Shown here in pieces: positions 1 to 9,848 of a stretch of 64,000 bases of DNA; the stretch's first letter is position 1, and each line of letters begins with the position of its first letter. Under the pieces are notes generated by a model, which was given only the letters and a program-made list of their open reading frames with translations, was not told the origin of the DNA and ran no database searches. This DNA is from Clostridia bacterium (GTDB lineage Bacteria; Bacillota; Clostridia; TANB77; CAG-508). The stretch covers positions 62,001-126,000 of the forward strand of contig CAAGKK010000006.1 in assembly GCA_900770385.1 (NCBI GenBank). The letters run 5' to 3'. The position numbers and the translations under genes are program-made.

Positions 1-1276
1 TAAATTTGTTTAATAATTTCTCTATAGAAATTATTTCTTTTTCCCCTGTTCTAACATTTTCTAATTCAACTTCACCACTTTTTACTTTATCTCCTAAAAC
101 TGCCATATAAGGTGTTCCAAGAATTTTACAATCTTTTATTTTAGCTCCAATTGAATTTAAGTTCCTATCATCTAGTATTGCTTCTATTCCATTATTTAAA
201 AGTGTGCAATACAATTCATTAGCTTCTTTTACTTTTTCTTCATTATCCATTTTAGGAATAATTTGTATTTTGTATGGAGCAACACTTTCTGGCAATACAA
301 ATCCTTGTACTTTACCATTTTCATCTTTTAAAACAGATTCTTCATAAATAGTAGCAACTGTTCTACTAACACCTATTCCATAACATCCCATATAATATAG
401 TGCTGGTTTTCCGTCTTCTGCTATGTATGTTCCATTCATGGTTTCTGAATATTTAGTTCCTAATTGGAATATATGTCCTAATTCTATTGCTCTTCTTTTC
501 TCTAATTTTGAAATATCAGTAATATTATATTCTTCTTTTAAATATTGTTCATAATTTTCTCTTTCTAATATTTCTGTATTTAAAGCTGTATTTGTTTTTT
601 CATCATAAAGAATTGTATCTTCTCCTATTGGTGATAAAACCATAAATTCTTCTGATTTTTTTCCACCCATATCTCCATTGTCTGCTACAACTGGGATTAC
701 ATTTAGCCCCATTTCTGTAAACATTTCTAAATATGCTTCTCTTATGTTTTCATATGTCTTTGCTAAGTCTTCTTCTGAACTATTAAAGCTATATGCATCC
801 ATCATTGGGAATGTTTTTCCTCTTAGTAAATATCCTCTTGCTCTTATTTCGTTTCTATATTTTTCTCCTATTTGATAAAAAGTTACTGGTAAATTTTTAT
901 ATGATTTAAGTTTTTCTCTTGCAAATTCTAACATTGCTTCTTCCGCAGTTGGTGCTAAACAAAATCCACCTTTATCTGTACTTATTGTAAACATTGTTCC
1001 ATCTTCTACATAATGAGAATATCTTCCTGAGTCTTTCCATAATTTTTCTGGTTGCAATGTTGGTAATAATACTTCTATACATCCGTGATTATTTAATTTT
1101 TCTGTAATAATTTTCTCCACATTTCTTCTAACTAATAGTGGAACATTATTATATGCATATAAGCCTGTACCATATTGTACTAGCTGTCCTGTTTGTAATA
1201 ATATATCTTGTACTGGATACATTTCATCTAGATTATTTAATTTTATTGTACCCATTCCTGTTTGTGATAATTTCAT
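1..1276 (-). CDS. proS: Prolyl-tRNA synthetase, short form (3' end at window edge)
   Basis: This class II synthetase charges tRNA-Pro with proline in the cytoplasm. The frame reads about 425 residues from an ATG preceded by GGAGGAG and is still open at base 1, where only the first base of the next codon is visible. Motif 2 is seen in NEIRARGYLLRGKTF and motif 3 in GCYGIGVSRT. Between motifs 2 and 3 there is only a short linker, so the insertion (INS) editing domain of the usual bacterial enzyme (about 570 residues) is missing. By family knowledge such short enzymes rely on a separate trans-editing protein for Ala-tRNA-Pro. The last visible residues (EKLLNKF) look like a natural C-terminus. 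It lies 24 bases after scpB on the same strand and is probably co-transcribed. Confidence 0.93.
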   Translation of the reverse strand, partial: MKLSQTGMGTIKLNNLDEMYPVQDILLQTGQLVQYGTGLYAYNNVPLLVRRNVEKIITEKLNNHGCIEVLLPTLQPEKLWKDSGRYSHYVEDGTMFTISTDKGGFCLAPTAEEAMLEFAREKLKSYKNLPVTFYQIGEKYRNEIRARGYLLRGKTFPMMDAYSFNSSEEDLAKTYENIREAYLEMFTEMGLNVIPVVADNGDMGGKKSEEFMVLSPIGEDTILYDEKTNTALNTEILERENYEQYLKEEYNITDISKLEKRRAIELGHIFQLGTKYSETMNGTYIAEDGKPALYYMGCYGIGVSRTVATIYEESVLKDENGKVQGFVLPESVAPYKIQIIPKMDNEEKVKEANELYCTLLNNGIEAILDDRNLNSIGAKIKDCKILGTPYMAVLGDKVKSGEVELENVRTGEKEIISIEKLLNKF

Positions 1277-1300
1277 AATTTACTCCTCCAATTTTATTTT

Positions 1301-1924
1301 CTAATTTTCATCTTCGTTTAAGGTTTCTTGTTTTTCCCTTTCGGGCATTGGAGCCTCTATATTTTTTTCTTCTACAATATCGTCTATAACAATTTGTTGG
1401 TTTTCATCTAATTTATATCTTGGTAATTCTGGTAGTTCGTCTAAAGAAGAATATCCAAACATCCTTAAAAATTCTTTAGTTACTTTATAAGTTGTAGGTC
1501 TTCCTGGTAAATCCAATCTTCCTGCATCTTCTATTAAATTATGATCTAATAATTTATATATTGTTCCATCAGAATTTACTCCTCTTATGCTTTCTATTTC
1601 TGCCCTAGTAATCTTTGGATTATATGCTATAATAGCTAAAGTTTCTAAAGCTGCTTGTGATAAATTAGGTTTGTTTCTTTTATCTATTATTTGATATATA
1701 TAATCGTAATTTTCTTTTTTAGAACATAATTGATATCCATTATTTACTTTAATTATTTCTATTCCTCTTCCTTGTTCTTCAAAATCTGCTTTCATACTTT
1801 CGATTATTTCTTCAGTATCTTTTGGGGTTAATTCTAAAACTACTGATAGTTCTTCTACCGAAATATCTCTTCCAACAGCAAATAAAATTGATTCAATTAC
1901 TTGTTTTGCTTTATTTATATCCAT
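1301..1924 (-). CDS. scpB: Segregation and condensation protein B
   Basis: ScpB is the paired winged-helix kleisin partner that works with ScpA and SMC to condense and separate chromosomes. The 207-residue product has the expected length. Recognisable blocks are LSQAALETLAIIAYNPKITR and the following IRGVNSD, typical of the second winged helix, then GRPTTYKVTKEFLRMFG near residue 160. The C-terminal 35 residues are acidic and probably disordered. The start is ATG with AGAGAGG just upstream. scpA is not in view, so the usual scpAB pairing is broken here; the neighbour downstream is proS. Confidence 0.92.
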   Translation of the reverse strand: MDINKAKQVIESILFAVGRDISVEELSVVLELTPKDTEEIIESMKADFEEQGRGIEIIKVNNGYQLCSKKENYDYIYQIIDKRNKPNLSQAALETLAIIAYNPKITRAEIESIRGVNSDGTIYKLLDHNLIEDAGRLDLPGRPTTYKVTKEFLRMFGYSSLDELPELPRYKLDENQQIVIDDIVEEKNIEAPMPEREKQETLNEDEN

Positions 1925-2057
1925 TTGTTACCTCTCTTTAAATATATACTATTTTATCTCAAATAGCCTAATTAGTCAATATTTATTGTTTATAGTTGAA
2001 TTTTTTATTATATTATGCTAATATTTATTTATAAATTAATTAAATGAGGTGAAGGAT

Positions 2058-2222
2058 ATGGATGAAACTCCTAAAAAAATAGAAATAGTTAATGGAAACG
2101 GAAAAGATTTAAATATTTCCGAGGTTTCTTCACATTTAAATATAGCTAAACCAAAAATAAAAGACGAAGATGAAAAGAAACAAAGAATTGTAGTCCCTCA
2201 AAACAAAAAGAAATCTAAATAA
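2058..2222 (+). CDS. Small charged protein, 54 residues
   Basis: A short reading frame of 54 codons with a strong ribosome site (GAGGTGAAGGAT, 4 bases before ATG) and its own terminator 8 bases after the stop. The product is hydrophilic and lysine/glutamate rich (MDETPKKIEIVNGNG at the N-terminus, VVPQNKKKSK at the C-terminus), with no membrane segment or cysteine. I do not recognise a family. The signals on both sides make it a likely real gene. It is convergent with the tRNA-Met downstream and divergent from scpB. Confidence 0.6.
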   Translation: MDETPKKIEIVNGNGKDLNISEVSSHLNIAKPKIKDEDEKKQRIVVPQNKKKSK

Positions 2223-2229
2223 AACAAAA

Positions 2230-2259
2230 AAATCAATCAGTAAAATGATTGATTTTTTT
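2230..2259 (+). terminator. Rho-independent terminator of the 54-residue gene
   Basis: A 10-bp perfect stem (AAATCAATCA / TGATTGATTT) with a 6-nt loop is followed by a T run. It lies directly after the small plus-strand gene. Confidence 0.75.
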
Positions 2260-2283
2260 CTGTAGTTTGAACAGATTTTTTAT

Positions 2284-2360
2284 TGGTAGCGAGAAATGGA
2301 TTCGAACCATCGACCTGCCGGGTATGAACCGGATGCTCTAGCCAACTGAGCTATCTCGCC
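2284..2360 (-). tRNA. tRNA-Met (CAU), elongator type
   Basis: A full 77-nt cloverleaf on the minus strand with encoded CCA end. The anticodon loop reads TTCATAC, giving anticodon CAU. The body begins GGCGAGATAGCTCAG and ends in TCTCGCTACCA. The G1-U72 pair and A73 match the Firmicute elongator tRNA-Met rather than the initiator, which starts CGCGGGG. An Ile2 tRNA with a modified C34 is less likely on the acceptor sequence. Confidence 0.93.
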
Positions 2361-2404
2361 ATAAGCAATGTATATATTATAATTTGTTTTGCTTTATTTG
2401 TCAA

Positions 2405-2433
2405 GAAAAAAGAAATAATTTTAAATTATTTCT
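2405..2433 (-). terminator. Terminator after the 102-residue gene
   Basis: An 11-bp palindrome (AGAAATAATTT / AAATTATTTCT) is followed on the minus strand by a T-rich run. It sits 2 bases past the stop of the hypothetical gene at 2435. Confidence 0.6.
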
Positions 2434-2434
2434 T

Positions 2435-2743
2435 TTATCTATCTCTTTCTTCTTTATCTTTTTCTGTTATAATTTCTTCTACTTTTACTTCTTTTTGTAA
2501 TTGTTTTCTCATTTTATCTAATGTATCTTTCTTTAATCCATTAGAAAATCCACCATTTTTAGATGATTTGCTGCTTTCTGATACCATAGGCTCTTCTGTG
2601 TTTTTTCCTATATTATCAGCATTCTTTTGTGCATTTAATAAAATAGGATCTGTTGTTTCTTCAAGCTCATCATCTTCTATAGATGTTCCAAATAAATTAT
2701 TTATGAAATTTTTAAATGTTATTTTTTCTTTTATTTGCGCCAT
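2435..2743 (-). CDS. Hypothetical charged protein, 102 residues
   Basis: I do not recognise this protein. It has no signal peptide or membrane span. The N-terminal 20 residues (KITFKNFINNLFGTS) could form an amphipathic helix. The middle is Ser/Glu/Asn rich, and the C-terminal 30 residues are highly charged and likely helical (LDKMRKQLQKEVKVEE). The reading frame lies between the tRNA-Met and rpoD on the same strand and has a terminator right after its stop, which supports it being expressed. Confidence 0.6.
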   Translation of the reverse strand: MAQIKEKITFKNFINNLFGTSIEDDELEETTDPILLNAQKNADNIGKNTEEPMVSESSKSSKNGGFSNGLKKDTLDKMRKQLQKEVKVEEIITEKDKEERDR

Positions 2744-2840
2744 ATTTTCAACTTAATATTTAAGTTGTTTTCACCTCTCTATTATTAATATAAATATTAC
2801 ACGAATATTATACCACACATTTACAAAAAATGCAAATTTT

Positions 2841-4070
2841 CTAGTTCATATAGTCTTTTAGTTTCTTACTTCTGCTTGGATGTCTTAATTTTCTTAATGC
2901 TTTTGCTTCTATTTGTCTTATTCTTTCACGAGTTACATCAAATTCTTTTCCTACTTCCTCAAGTGTTCTTGCTTTTCCATCTTCTAAACCAAATCTTAGT
3001 TTTAATACTTTTGCTTCTCTTGGTGTTAATGTATTCATTACTTCTTCTAATTGTTCTTTTAACATTGTGTAAGCTGCTGCATCTTGTGGAGCTGGTGAAT
3101 CATCATCTTGTATAAAGTCTCCTAGGTGGCTGTCATCTTCTTCTCCTATTGGTGTTTCTAAAGATACTGGATCTTGAGCTATTTTTTGTATTTCCATAAC
3201 TCTTTCTACTGGCATTTCTAGTTCTTCTGCTATTTCTTCTGGTGATGGTTCTCTACCAAGTCTTTGTAGTAGTAATCTAGATGTACGAATTAATTTATTT
3301 ATTGTTTCTACCATATGAACTGGTATTCTTATTGTTCTTGCTTGGTCTGCTATTGCTCTTGTAATTGCTTGTCTAATCCACCAAGTTGCATAAGTACTAA
3401 ATTTATAACCTTTTGTGTAGTCGAATTTTTCAACAGCTTTAATTAACCCCATATTTCCTTCTTGAATTAAATCTAAAAATAGCATTCCTCTTCCAACATA
3501 TTTTTTAGCTATACTAACAACTAATCTTAAGTTAGATTCTGATAATTTTTTCTTAGCTTCTTCATCGCCGTCTAAAACTTTTTGTGCTAGTTCTAATTCT
3601 TCTTCATAGGTTAATAATGGTATTTTTCCTATTTCTCTTAGATACATTCTAACTGGGTCATCTACATTTACCCCATCTATTACTGCAAAACTTGCATCGT
3701 CTACTTTTATATCTTCAACTTCTTCTAAATCTTCTAAGTCTGGTTCTTCCTCTTCAAAATCATCTTTTAGAATATCTACACCCATTTCTTCAAATTGGTC
3801 AAAAACTTTATCTATTTGTTCTGGATTTATATTGTCTAATTTAGTAGCTAGTTCAGCATAAGTCATTTTACCATCTTTTGCTTTTTCTACTATATCCTTT
3901 ACTTCATCTTTTATCTGTTCTTCTGTTTTTGTAGTTTCTTCTTTAATTTCAGGTTTCTTTTCTTTCTTAGTCTCAGCTTTTTTATTAGAAACTTTTTCTT
4001 CTTTTTTTGATGCTTTTTCTTCCACATTTTCTATTTCTTCTATTACTTCTTCTTTTTTCTTTCTTCCCAT
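2841..4070 (-). CDS. rpoD: RNA polymerase primary sigma factor (sigma-70/SigA)
   Basis: This is the housekeeping sigma factor that directs RNA polymerase to TTGACA/TATAAT promoters, several of which are visible in this window. The 409 residues show a lysine/glutamate-rich leader (1-60), a region 1.1-like stretch (about 65-105), region 1.2 ([16 protein letters not shown]), region 2 ([17 protein letters not shown], then [13 protein letters not shown]), region 3, and region 4.2 with the helix-turn-helix [20 protein letters not shown]. It follows dnaG by 12 bases, the classic dnaG-rpoD order of Firmicutes. Confidence 0.97.
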   Translation of the reverse strand: MGRKKKEEVIEEIENVEEKASKKEEKVSNKKAETKKEKKPEIKEETTKTEEQIKDEVKDIVEKAKDGKMTYAELATKLDNINPEQIDKVFDQFEEMGVDILKDDFEEEEPDLEDLEEVEDIKVDDASFAVIDGVNVDDPVRMYLREIGKIPLLTYEEELELAQKVLDGDEEAKKKLSESNLRLVVSIAKKYVGRGMLFLDLIQEGNMGLIKAVEKFDYTKGYKFSTYATWWIRQAITRAIADQARTIRIPVHMVETINKLIRTSRLLLQRLGREPSPEEIAEELEMPVERVMEIQKIAQDPVSLETPIGEEDDSHLGDFIQDDDSPAPQDAAAYTMLKEQLEEVMNTLTPREAKVLKLRFGLEDGKARTLEEVGKEFDVTRERIRQIEAKALRKLRHPSRSKKLKDYMN

Positions 4071-4082
4071 TTAATTAACCTC

Positions 4083-5879
4083 CTATTTCATTTTAGCAAG
4101 TTTAATAATCACTTCACTTAATTGGTTTTCTAAACTTACTATTTCTTCTTTAGTTAATTTTTCGTCTTCTAATTTACTTAGAATTTCGTTCTTCTTGTTT
4201 ATAATTTTTTCTTTTTCATAAATATTTAAAATGTCTATAATAGCTTTATTTATGTCTGTAATATCATAGTCATCAGACATTATTTTTGTAATCTGATTTA
4301 ATATTTCTTCATCTTGAATAGAATTTAACAAATTGTTAATATTACTATCTCCTTTTTCAAATTCATCATACAAAATTTTTGCTATTTTTTTATTTATTTC
4401 ATATTTAAAATCGTTTACTGTTATTACATTTTTTAAGCTTTGATATGCATGTACTTCTTCATTTAATAATAAAGATATTATCATATTTTCTCTTCTAATA
4501 ATTGCATCACTTATATTAGTTTCTGTTTTTTCTTGTTTATGCCTTATTACAGGTATTTTTCTTTCTAATACTTTACTATCTTTTGCATCTGCATATTGTA
4601 GTTTATTTGTTTGAGCATATATTGCTTCTTTTGATACTCCATATTCTTTTGAAATTCTTTCTATATAAACTTCTTTTTCTATATGGTTGTCCACTTTAGA
4701 TAAAATTTTTGAAACTTCATTTAAAAATTTTATTTTGTCACTAGCAGTATTAATATTCAATGTTCTTTTTAGCATCTTTACTTTAAATTCTACCAAGGAT
4801 ATAGCATTATCAACACATCTTTCAAATCTTCCTGTTCCATTTTTTATAACATATTCATCTGGGTCTTTAACAGTTGGATCATCTAACTGTAATACTCGAA
4901 CATCGTATCCTAGTTTTTGTAATATTTCTAATCCTCTCATTGTAGCTGCTTGTCCAGCACCATCTGCATCATATCCTATAATAATTTGTTTTGCATATTT
5001 ACCTAATAATCTTCCTTGGTGTTCTGTTAAAGCTGTTCCTAATGATGCCACCACATTATTAATACCTCTTTGATATAACGAAATTGCATCCATGTAGCCT
5101 TCTACAATTACAATCTTATCTGTTAGATTTCTTTTGGCAACATTTAACCCAAAAAGATTTCTTCCTTTACTATATACAATGTTTTCTGGAGAGTTAATAT
5201 ATTTAGGCTTAGAATCATCTAATACTCTACCTCCAAAAGCAATTACTCTATCTCTAACATCTTTTATTGGAATCATAAATCTCTTTCTAAATCTATCGAT
5301 GAACTGCCCGTTATCATTTTTTAGTATTAAACTTGATGCTAACATTTCTTCTTCGGTATAACCTTTTTTTACTAGTTCTCTATAAAGCTCATCAAATTTT
5401 CCTGCATAACCTATTGTAAATGTTTTTAAAGTTTTGTTGTCTAATTTTCTTTTTTTTACATAATCTTGTGCAATTTTAGAAGTTGGTTTATATAAATTTT
5501 CATGATAAAATTCAGCTGCTATTTGATTAATTTCGTAAACTTTTGCCTTTAATTTTTCTTTTTTGGCATCTCCTGCATTATCTAAAGTTGGTAATACTAT
5601 ATTAGCTCTGTCAGCTAATATTTTAACACTATCAACAAACCCTATGTTTTCTATTTTGCTCATAAAATGAAAAACATTTCCACCTGCCCCACATCCAAAG
5701 CAATGAAAGATTTGCTTATCTGGTGAAACAGAAAAAGAAGGCGATTTTTCTTTGTGAAATGGACATAAACCAAAAAAGTTTCTACCGCTTCTTTTTAATA
5801 CTACATATTGTGATATTATATCTACTATATCGTTACTATTTCTAATTTCTTCTAATAATTCATCACTATATCGTACCAT
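4083..5879 (-). CDS. dnaG: DNA primase
   Basis: DnaG makes the RNA primers for DNA replication and works with the replicative helicase. The N-terminal CHC2 zinc site is clear (CPFHKEKSPSF, then CFGCGAGG). The TOPRIM domain follows, with IVEGYMDAI and later GYDADGAGQ (Glu and Asp metal ligands). The C-terminal third is the helicase-interaction region and is diverged and helical. I place the start at the ATG of MVRYSDELL, about 9 bases after AAAGG, giving 598 residues; the longer frame adds six residues. It is the first gene of the dnaG-rpoD pair. Confidence 0.96.
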   Translation of the reverse strand: MVRYSDELLEEIRNSNDIVDIISQYVVLKRSGRNFFGLCPFHKEKSPSFSVSPDKQIFHCFGCGAGGNVFHFMSKIENIGFVDSVKILADRANIVLPTLDNAGDAKKEKLKAKVYEINQIAAEFYHENLYKPTSKIAQDYVKKRKLDNKTLKTFTIGYAGKFDELYRELVKKGYTEEEMLASSLILKNDNGQFIDRFRKRFMIPIKDVRDRVIAFGGRVLDDSKPKYINSPENIVYSKGRNLFGLNVAKRNLTDKIVIVEGYMDAISLYQRGINNVVASLGTALTEHQGRLLGKYAKQIIIGYDADGAGQAATMRGLEILQKLGYDVRVLQLDDPTVKDPDEYVIKNGTGRFERCVDNAISLVEFKVKMLKRTLNINTASDKIKFLNEVSKILSKVDNHIEKEVYIERISKEYGVSKEAIYAQTNKLQYADAKDSKVLERKIPVIRHKQEKTETNISDAIIRRENMIISLLLNEEVHAYQSLKNVITVNDFKYEINKKIAKILYDEFEKGDSNINNLLNSIQDEEILNQITKIMSDDYDITDINKAIIDILNIYEKEKIINKKNEILSKLEDEKLTKEEIVSLENQLSEVIIKLAKMK

Positions 5880-6022
5880 TCTTATAAACCTTTCCATTAT
5901 ATATTACTATTCGACAGATAATTTTCAATTCCTTCTTTATGTACACCAATAAATGTTACATTACTAAATTACTTTTAATAATATAATATATATAAATTTT
6001 TGTTTTTCCATATTCATTAATA

Positions 6023-6048
6023 AAATCCCTGGAAAACCAGGGATTTCT
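6023..6048 (-). terminator. Terminator after the CarD gene
   Basis: Perfect GC-rich stem AAATCCCTGG / CCAGGGATTT with a 3-nt loop and T-rich flank on either side, 8 bases past the carD stop. It is the most stable hairpin in this gap. Confidence 0.75.
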
Positions 6049-6055
6049 TTTGTTT

Positions 6056-6625
6056 TTATTCTTGTGTATCATCAAATGGAATAAATTTATTAACTACATT
6101 TGTTAATGATGTTACAGTATCTATATTATCAACTTGAAATTCTTTAAAAGATTGATTGATTTTATTATCTACTATTCCTTCCATTTCTTCATATGATGAA
6201 TGTTCTGCTAAAACTAATTCACTAACTAAAATTTGTTTAGCATTCATTAACATTTTCTTTTCTCCAGTAGATAAACCTTTTTCTTTTTGTTTGAAACTTA
6301 AGTTTCTAACAACATCTGCAACTTCATATATGTCTCCGCTTTTCATTTTATCCATGTTATCTCTGTATCTTTTGTTCCAATTCATTGACATTTCAGTTTG
6401 ATCTTCTTCTAATACTTCGAAAACTTTTGCTGCTGATGATTTATCTATTATATTTCTAACACCTATTTGTTCAGCTTTGTTTGTTGGTACCATTACTTTA
6501 ACTTCGCCAGGCATTTTTAGAATATAGTAAGATTGTTTCTCTCCTAAAATATCTTTCTCCTCTATTGCATCAATTGTTCCAGCTCCGTGCATTGGGTAAA
6601 CTATATAATCTCCTACATTAAACAT
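6056..6625 (-). CDS. CarD/CdnL-family transcription regulator
   Basis: CarD-family proteins bind the RNA polymerase beta subunit and stabilise open promoter complexes. The 189-residue product has the N-terminal polymerase-interaction Tudor-like domain (FNVGDYIVYPMHGAGTID) and the helical DNA-binding C-terminal part (LSTGEKKMLMNAKQILVSE). The ATG is 8 bases from AAAGGAG, which favours MFNVGDY over the longer frame. It stands alone between terminators, downstream of valS. Confidence 0.92.
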   Translation of the reverse strand: MFNVGDYIVYPMHGAGTIDAIEEKDILGEKQSYYILKMPGEVKVMVPTNKAEQIGVRNIIDKSSAAKVFEVLEEDQTEMSMNWNKRYRDNMDKMKSGDIYEVADVVRNLSFKQKEKGLSTGEKKMLMNAKQILVSELVLAEHSSYEEMEGIVDNKINQSFKEFQVDNIDTVTSLTNVVNKFIPFDDTQE

Positions 6626-6765
6626 GTAAGTCACTCCTTTCAAAAGACATAGTTTAGGACATAAAAAAATAAGATTCGTTATGTAAATATGTAATTATTG
6701 CTTTCTTTTGAATCATTATTCTTTTTAATTTCTAACTGTATATATTATACTACATTTTTTGGTAA

Positions 6766-6820
6766 AAGTCAAAAGATTTGGAAAAAAATTATTTTGTTTT
6801 TTCTCCAAATCTTTTGACTT
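6766..6820 (-). terminator. Terminator of valS
   Basis: A 17-bp inverted repeat (arms 6766-6782 and 6804-6820, containing GTCAAAAGATTTGGA) directly after the valS stop. The loop is long (21 nt) and AT rich. Confidence 0.7.
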
Positions 6821-6823
6821 ATG

Positions 6824-9469
6824 TTAATTCAATTTTTTTAATCTTTCTATAACAGTTTCTAGCATTTTTTTATAATTTTCTAGCTTTTCTTTTTCTTCTT
6901 TTATTTTTGCTTCTGGTGCTTTATTTACAAAGCCCGGATTTGAAAGCATTTTTTCTCCTCTTGCTACTTCTGCTTCTAGTCTTGTTTTTTCTTTTTCTAG
7001 TCTTTCTATTTCTTCTTTAATATCGACTAAATCTTCAAAAGGCATGTATACTTCTATTCCTTTTGCAAGTATACTAATTGCATTGTCTGAAATTCCTGTT
7101 TTATCTGTTTGAACTTTTATTTCTTTGCCGAATCCTAGTTTTAATAAGAAATCTTTTGATTTTTCTATTTCTTTTGCATAGTCTTTTGTTACAAATATCA
7201 ACTCTGCCTTTTTACTTGGATGTATATTCATATTTGCTCTTACATTTCTTATTCCAACTATTATTTCTTTTAGATTTTCTATTGTCTCACTTGCTTTTTC
7301 ATATTCATCATATTTTTTTGCATTTGGCCAACAAGACATCATTAATTCTTCATCTTTACATTTTGCAAGTTTCTTATATATTTCTGATGTTACAAATGGC
7401 ATAAAAGGATGCAATAATTTTAATACTGTTTTAAATACTTTATTTAAAACAAAACTTACTTTTATTTTTTCTGATTTATCTTCACTATATAATCTTGATT
7501 TTACAATTTCTATATACCAATCACAAAATTCATTCCAAATAAATCCGTAAATATTATCTAGTGCAATTCCCAAATCATATTCTTCTATATTTTTTGTAAC
7601 TGTTATTATTAGTTCGTTTAGTTTATTTAATATCCATTTATCTTCTATTTTTAATTCTGCTTTATTTGCTTTTACATCTTTACAAAATTCCATAATTTCT
7701 TCTTTTGAAGATAAATTATTTATTATAAATTTTGCTGCATTCCATATTTTATTTGCAAAATTTGATGCTTGTTCTAGCTTCTCTGGCATGTATTTTATAT
7801 CGTTTCCAACTGTTGTTCCTGATATAACAGAAAATCTTAATGCATCTGCTCCATATTTATCTATTACCTCTATAGGGTCAACACCATTACCTAATGTTTT
7901 AGACATCTTTCTTCCTTGTGAATCTCTAACCAATCCATGTATTACTACATCTTTAAATGGTATATCTTTCATTTGGTACAAACCACATGTAACCATTCTA
8001 GATACCCAGAATGTAATAATATCATATCCTGTAATTAATGTATTTGTTGGATAAAATGTTTTTAAATCTTCTGTGTTTTCTGGCCAGCCAAGTGTTGAAA
8101 ATGGCCATAGTGCAGAACTAAACCATGTATCTAATGTATCTTCATCTTGATGAAGATGTATACTTCCACATTTTTCGCATTTGCATGGATTTTCTTTTGC
8201 AACTGTTATGTGATTACATTCATCACAATAATATGCAGGTATTCTATGCCCCCACCATAGTTGACGAGAAATACACCAATCTCTAATGTTTTCTACCCAA
8301 TTTAAATATGTTTTTTCATATTTTTGTGGAACAAATCTTACTTTACCAGATTTTACAGCTTCTATTGCAGGTTCTGTTATTTTTTTCATACTTACAAACC
8401 ATTGCTCTGAAATTTTAGGTTCTATTGTAGATTTACATCTCTCACATTTTGCAACATTATGTGTATAATCTTCTATACTAACTAATGCACCTAATTCTTT
8501 TAATTTTTCTACTATAATTGGTCTTGCATCTATTGCTTTCATTCCTTTTACTTCTGGCATTAAATCAAGCATTATGCAATTATCATCAAACACTTCAATT
8601 ATTTCTAAGTTATGGTCTAAACCTGCTTGATAATCATTTGGATCATGCGCTGGTGTAATTTTAACACAACCTGTTCCAAATTCTTTTTCTACAAATCTAT
8701 CTGCTATTATTGGTATTTCTCTATTTACTATTGGTAAAATACAAGTTTTCCCAACCAAATTAATATATCTTTCATCTTCTGGATGTACTGCTACCGCAGT
8801 ATCTCCAAGCATTGTTTCTGGTCTTGTTGTCGCTATTTCAACATATTTATCTTCATCTTTAATTTTATACCTTAAATGCCATAAGTGAGATGCTTCTTCT
8901 TTGTATTCAACTTCTGCGTCTGAAATTGCAGTATGACAACTTGGGCACCAGTTAACCATTCTTTTGCCTTTATAAATTAGTCCATCATTATATAATTTAA
9001 CAAATTGTTCTAAAACTGCTGCTGACATTCCCTCATCTAATGTAAATCTGTTTCTCTCCCAGTCGCAAGAACATCCAAGCATTCTTTGTTGTTTTTGAAT
9101 TGTACTACCATATAAATGAGTCCAATCCCAAGCTTCTTTTAAAAAGCCGTCTCTACCTAATTCTTGTTTAGTCTTTCCTTCTTCTTTTAATTTTTGAACA
9201 ACTTTCATTTCTGTTGATATTGCAGCATGGTCTGTTCCTGGAAGCCATAATGTATTATATCCTTGCATTCTTTTAAATCTAATTAATATATCTTGCATTG
9301 TATCATCTAAAGCATGTCCCATGTGTAGCTTTCCTGTTACATTTGGTGGTGGCATCATAATGCAATAGCTTTCTTTTGTTTTATCCATATTAGGTTTAAA
9401 ATAACCTTTTTTCTCCCATTCCTCATATAATTTTTCTTCAAAATCCTTTGGGTTAAATTTGTCGTTCAT
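6824..9469 (-). CDS. valS: Valyl-tRNA synthetase
   Basis: A class I synthetase that charges tRNA-Val and edits mischarged Thr. The 881 residues carry the HIGH-type motif PPPNVTGKLHMGHALDD near residue 45, zinc-type cysteine pairs (CPSCHTAISD; CDECNH and CKCEKCGS), the editing domain motif ATTRPETMLGDTAVAVHP, the KMSKT loop (GRKMSKTLGNG) and a C-terminal coiled coil (EEIERLEKEKTRLEAEVARG). I choose the ATG of MNDKF, 7 bases from AGGAGG. It is preceded by a T-box leader with a Val (GUA) specifier and followed by a terminator, so it is a single-gene unit regulated by uncharged tRNA-Val. Confidence 0.97.
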   Translation of the reverse strand: MNDKFNPKDFEEKLYEEWEKKGYFKPNMDKTKESYCIMMPPPNVTGKLHMGHALDDTMQDILIRFKRMQGYNTLWLPGTDHAAISTEMKVVQKLKEEGKTKQELGRDGFLKEAWDWTHLYGSTIQKQQRMLGCSCDWERNRFTLDEGMSAAVLEQFVKLYNDGLIYKGKRMVNWCPSCHTAISDAEVEYKEEASHLWHLRYKIKDEDKYVEIATTRPETMLGDTAVAVHPEDERYINLVGKTCILPIVNREIPIIADRFVEKEFGTGCVKITPAHDPNDYQAGLDHNLEIIEVFDDNCIMLDLMPEVKGMKAIDARPIIVEKLKELGALVSIEDYTHNVAKCERCKSTIEPKISEQWFVSMKKITEPAIEAVKSGKVRFVPQKYEKTYLNWVENIRDWCISRQLWWGHRIPAYYCDECNHITVAKENPCKCEKCGSIHLHQDEDTLDTWFSSALWPFSTLGWPENTEDLKTFYPTNTLITGYDIITFWVSRMVTCGLYQMKDIPFKDVVIHGLVRDSQGRKMSKTLGNGVDPIEVIDKYGADALRFSVISGTTVGNDIKYMPEKLEQASNFANKIWNAAKFIINNLSSKEEIMEFCKDVKANKAELKIEDKWILNKLNELIITVTKNIEEYDLGIALDNIYGFIWNEFCDWYIEIVKSRLYSEDKSEKIKVSFVLNKVFKTVLKLLHPFMPFVTSEIYKKLAKCKDEELMMSCWPNAKKYDEYEKASETIENLKEIIVGIRNVRANMNIHPSKKAELIFVTKDYAKEIEKSKDFLLKLGFGKEIKVQTDKTGISDNAISILAKGIEVYMPFEDLVDIKEEIERLEKEKTRLEAEVARGEKMLSNPGFVNKAPEAKIKEEKEKLENYKKMLETVIERLKKLN

Positions 9470-9553
9470 ATTCATTCCTCCTATATATTAATTTTATTAC
9501 TGGCGTACACACCTAATTTAATATTATTCATTCTTCACTTTTCTTTATTAACT

Positions 9554-9800
9554 AAAAAAGATTTTACCCTACATAAGGGCAAAATCTTTTTTTTGCGGTA
9601 CCACCTTAATTTATATATAAATCATTATTATATACATCTTAAATAGCTTTTAACACAGCTTACGCGGATATATCTAATTTTATTTTCAATATATCAACTC
9701 CAAAGCTACCTTCAGTTTATCTTTCTACAAGAAGCTTTCAGCCAATGACTTCTCTCTCTAAAGTAGCAGTTTTAAACTTACTCCTCTTTTTCTTAGTTTT
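9554..9800 (-). promoter_or_regulatory. T-box leader of valS (specifier GUA)
   Basis: On the minus strand the leader shows a Stem I AG-bulge region (AGAGAGAGAAG), a specifier loop reading GAAGGTAGCTTTGGAG with GUA (Val) at 9707-9709, the conserved T-box AAGGTGGTACCGC (about 9594-9607) and a terminator stem (arms AAAGATTTTGCCCT / AGGGTAAAATCTTT, 9557-9590) followed by T residues. Uncharged tRNA-Val should stabilise the antiterminator and allow valS transcription. Confidence 0.92.
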
Positions 9801-9848
9801 TTAATATAGCATTATTTTAATACTTTTTTTGAGTTTTGTCAATCATTT

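Noticed and set aside
2876..3115. Leu-rich plus-strand frame over rpoD
   Set aside because: It is the reverse of a conserved gene; the Leu/Phe richness is the usual shadow of Lys/Glu codons. Other long opposite-strand frames over valS, pheT, obg and comEC were dropped for the same reason.
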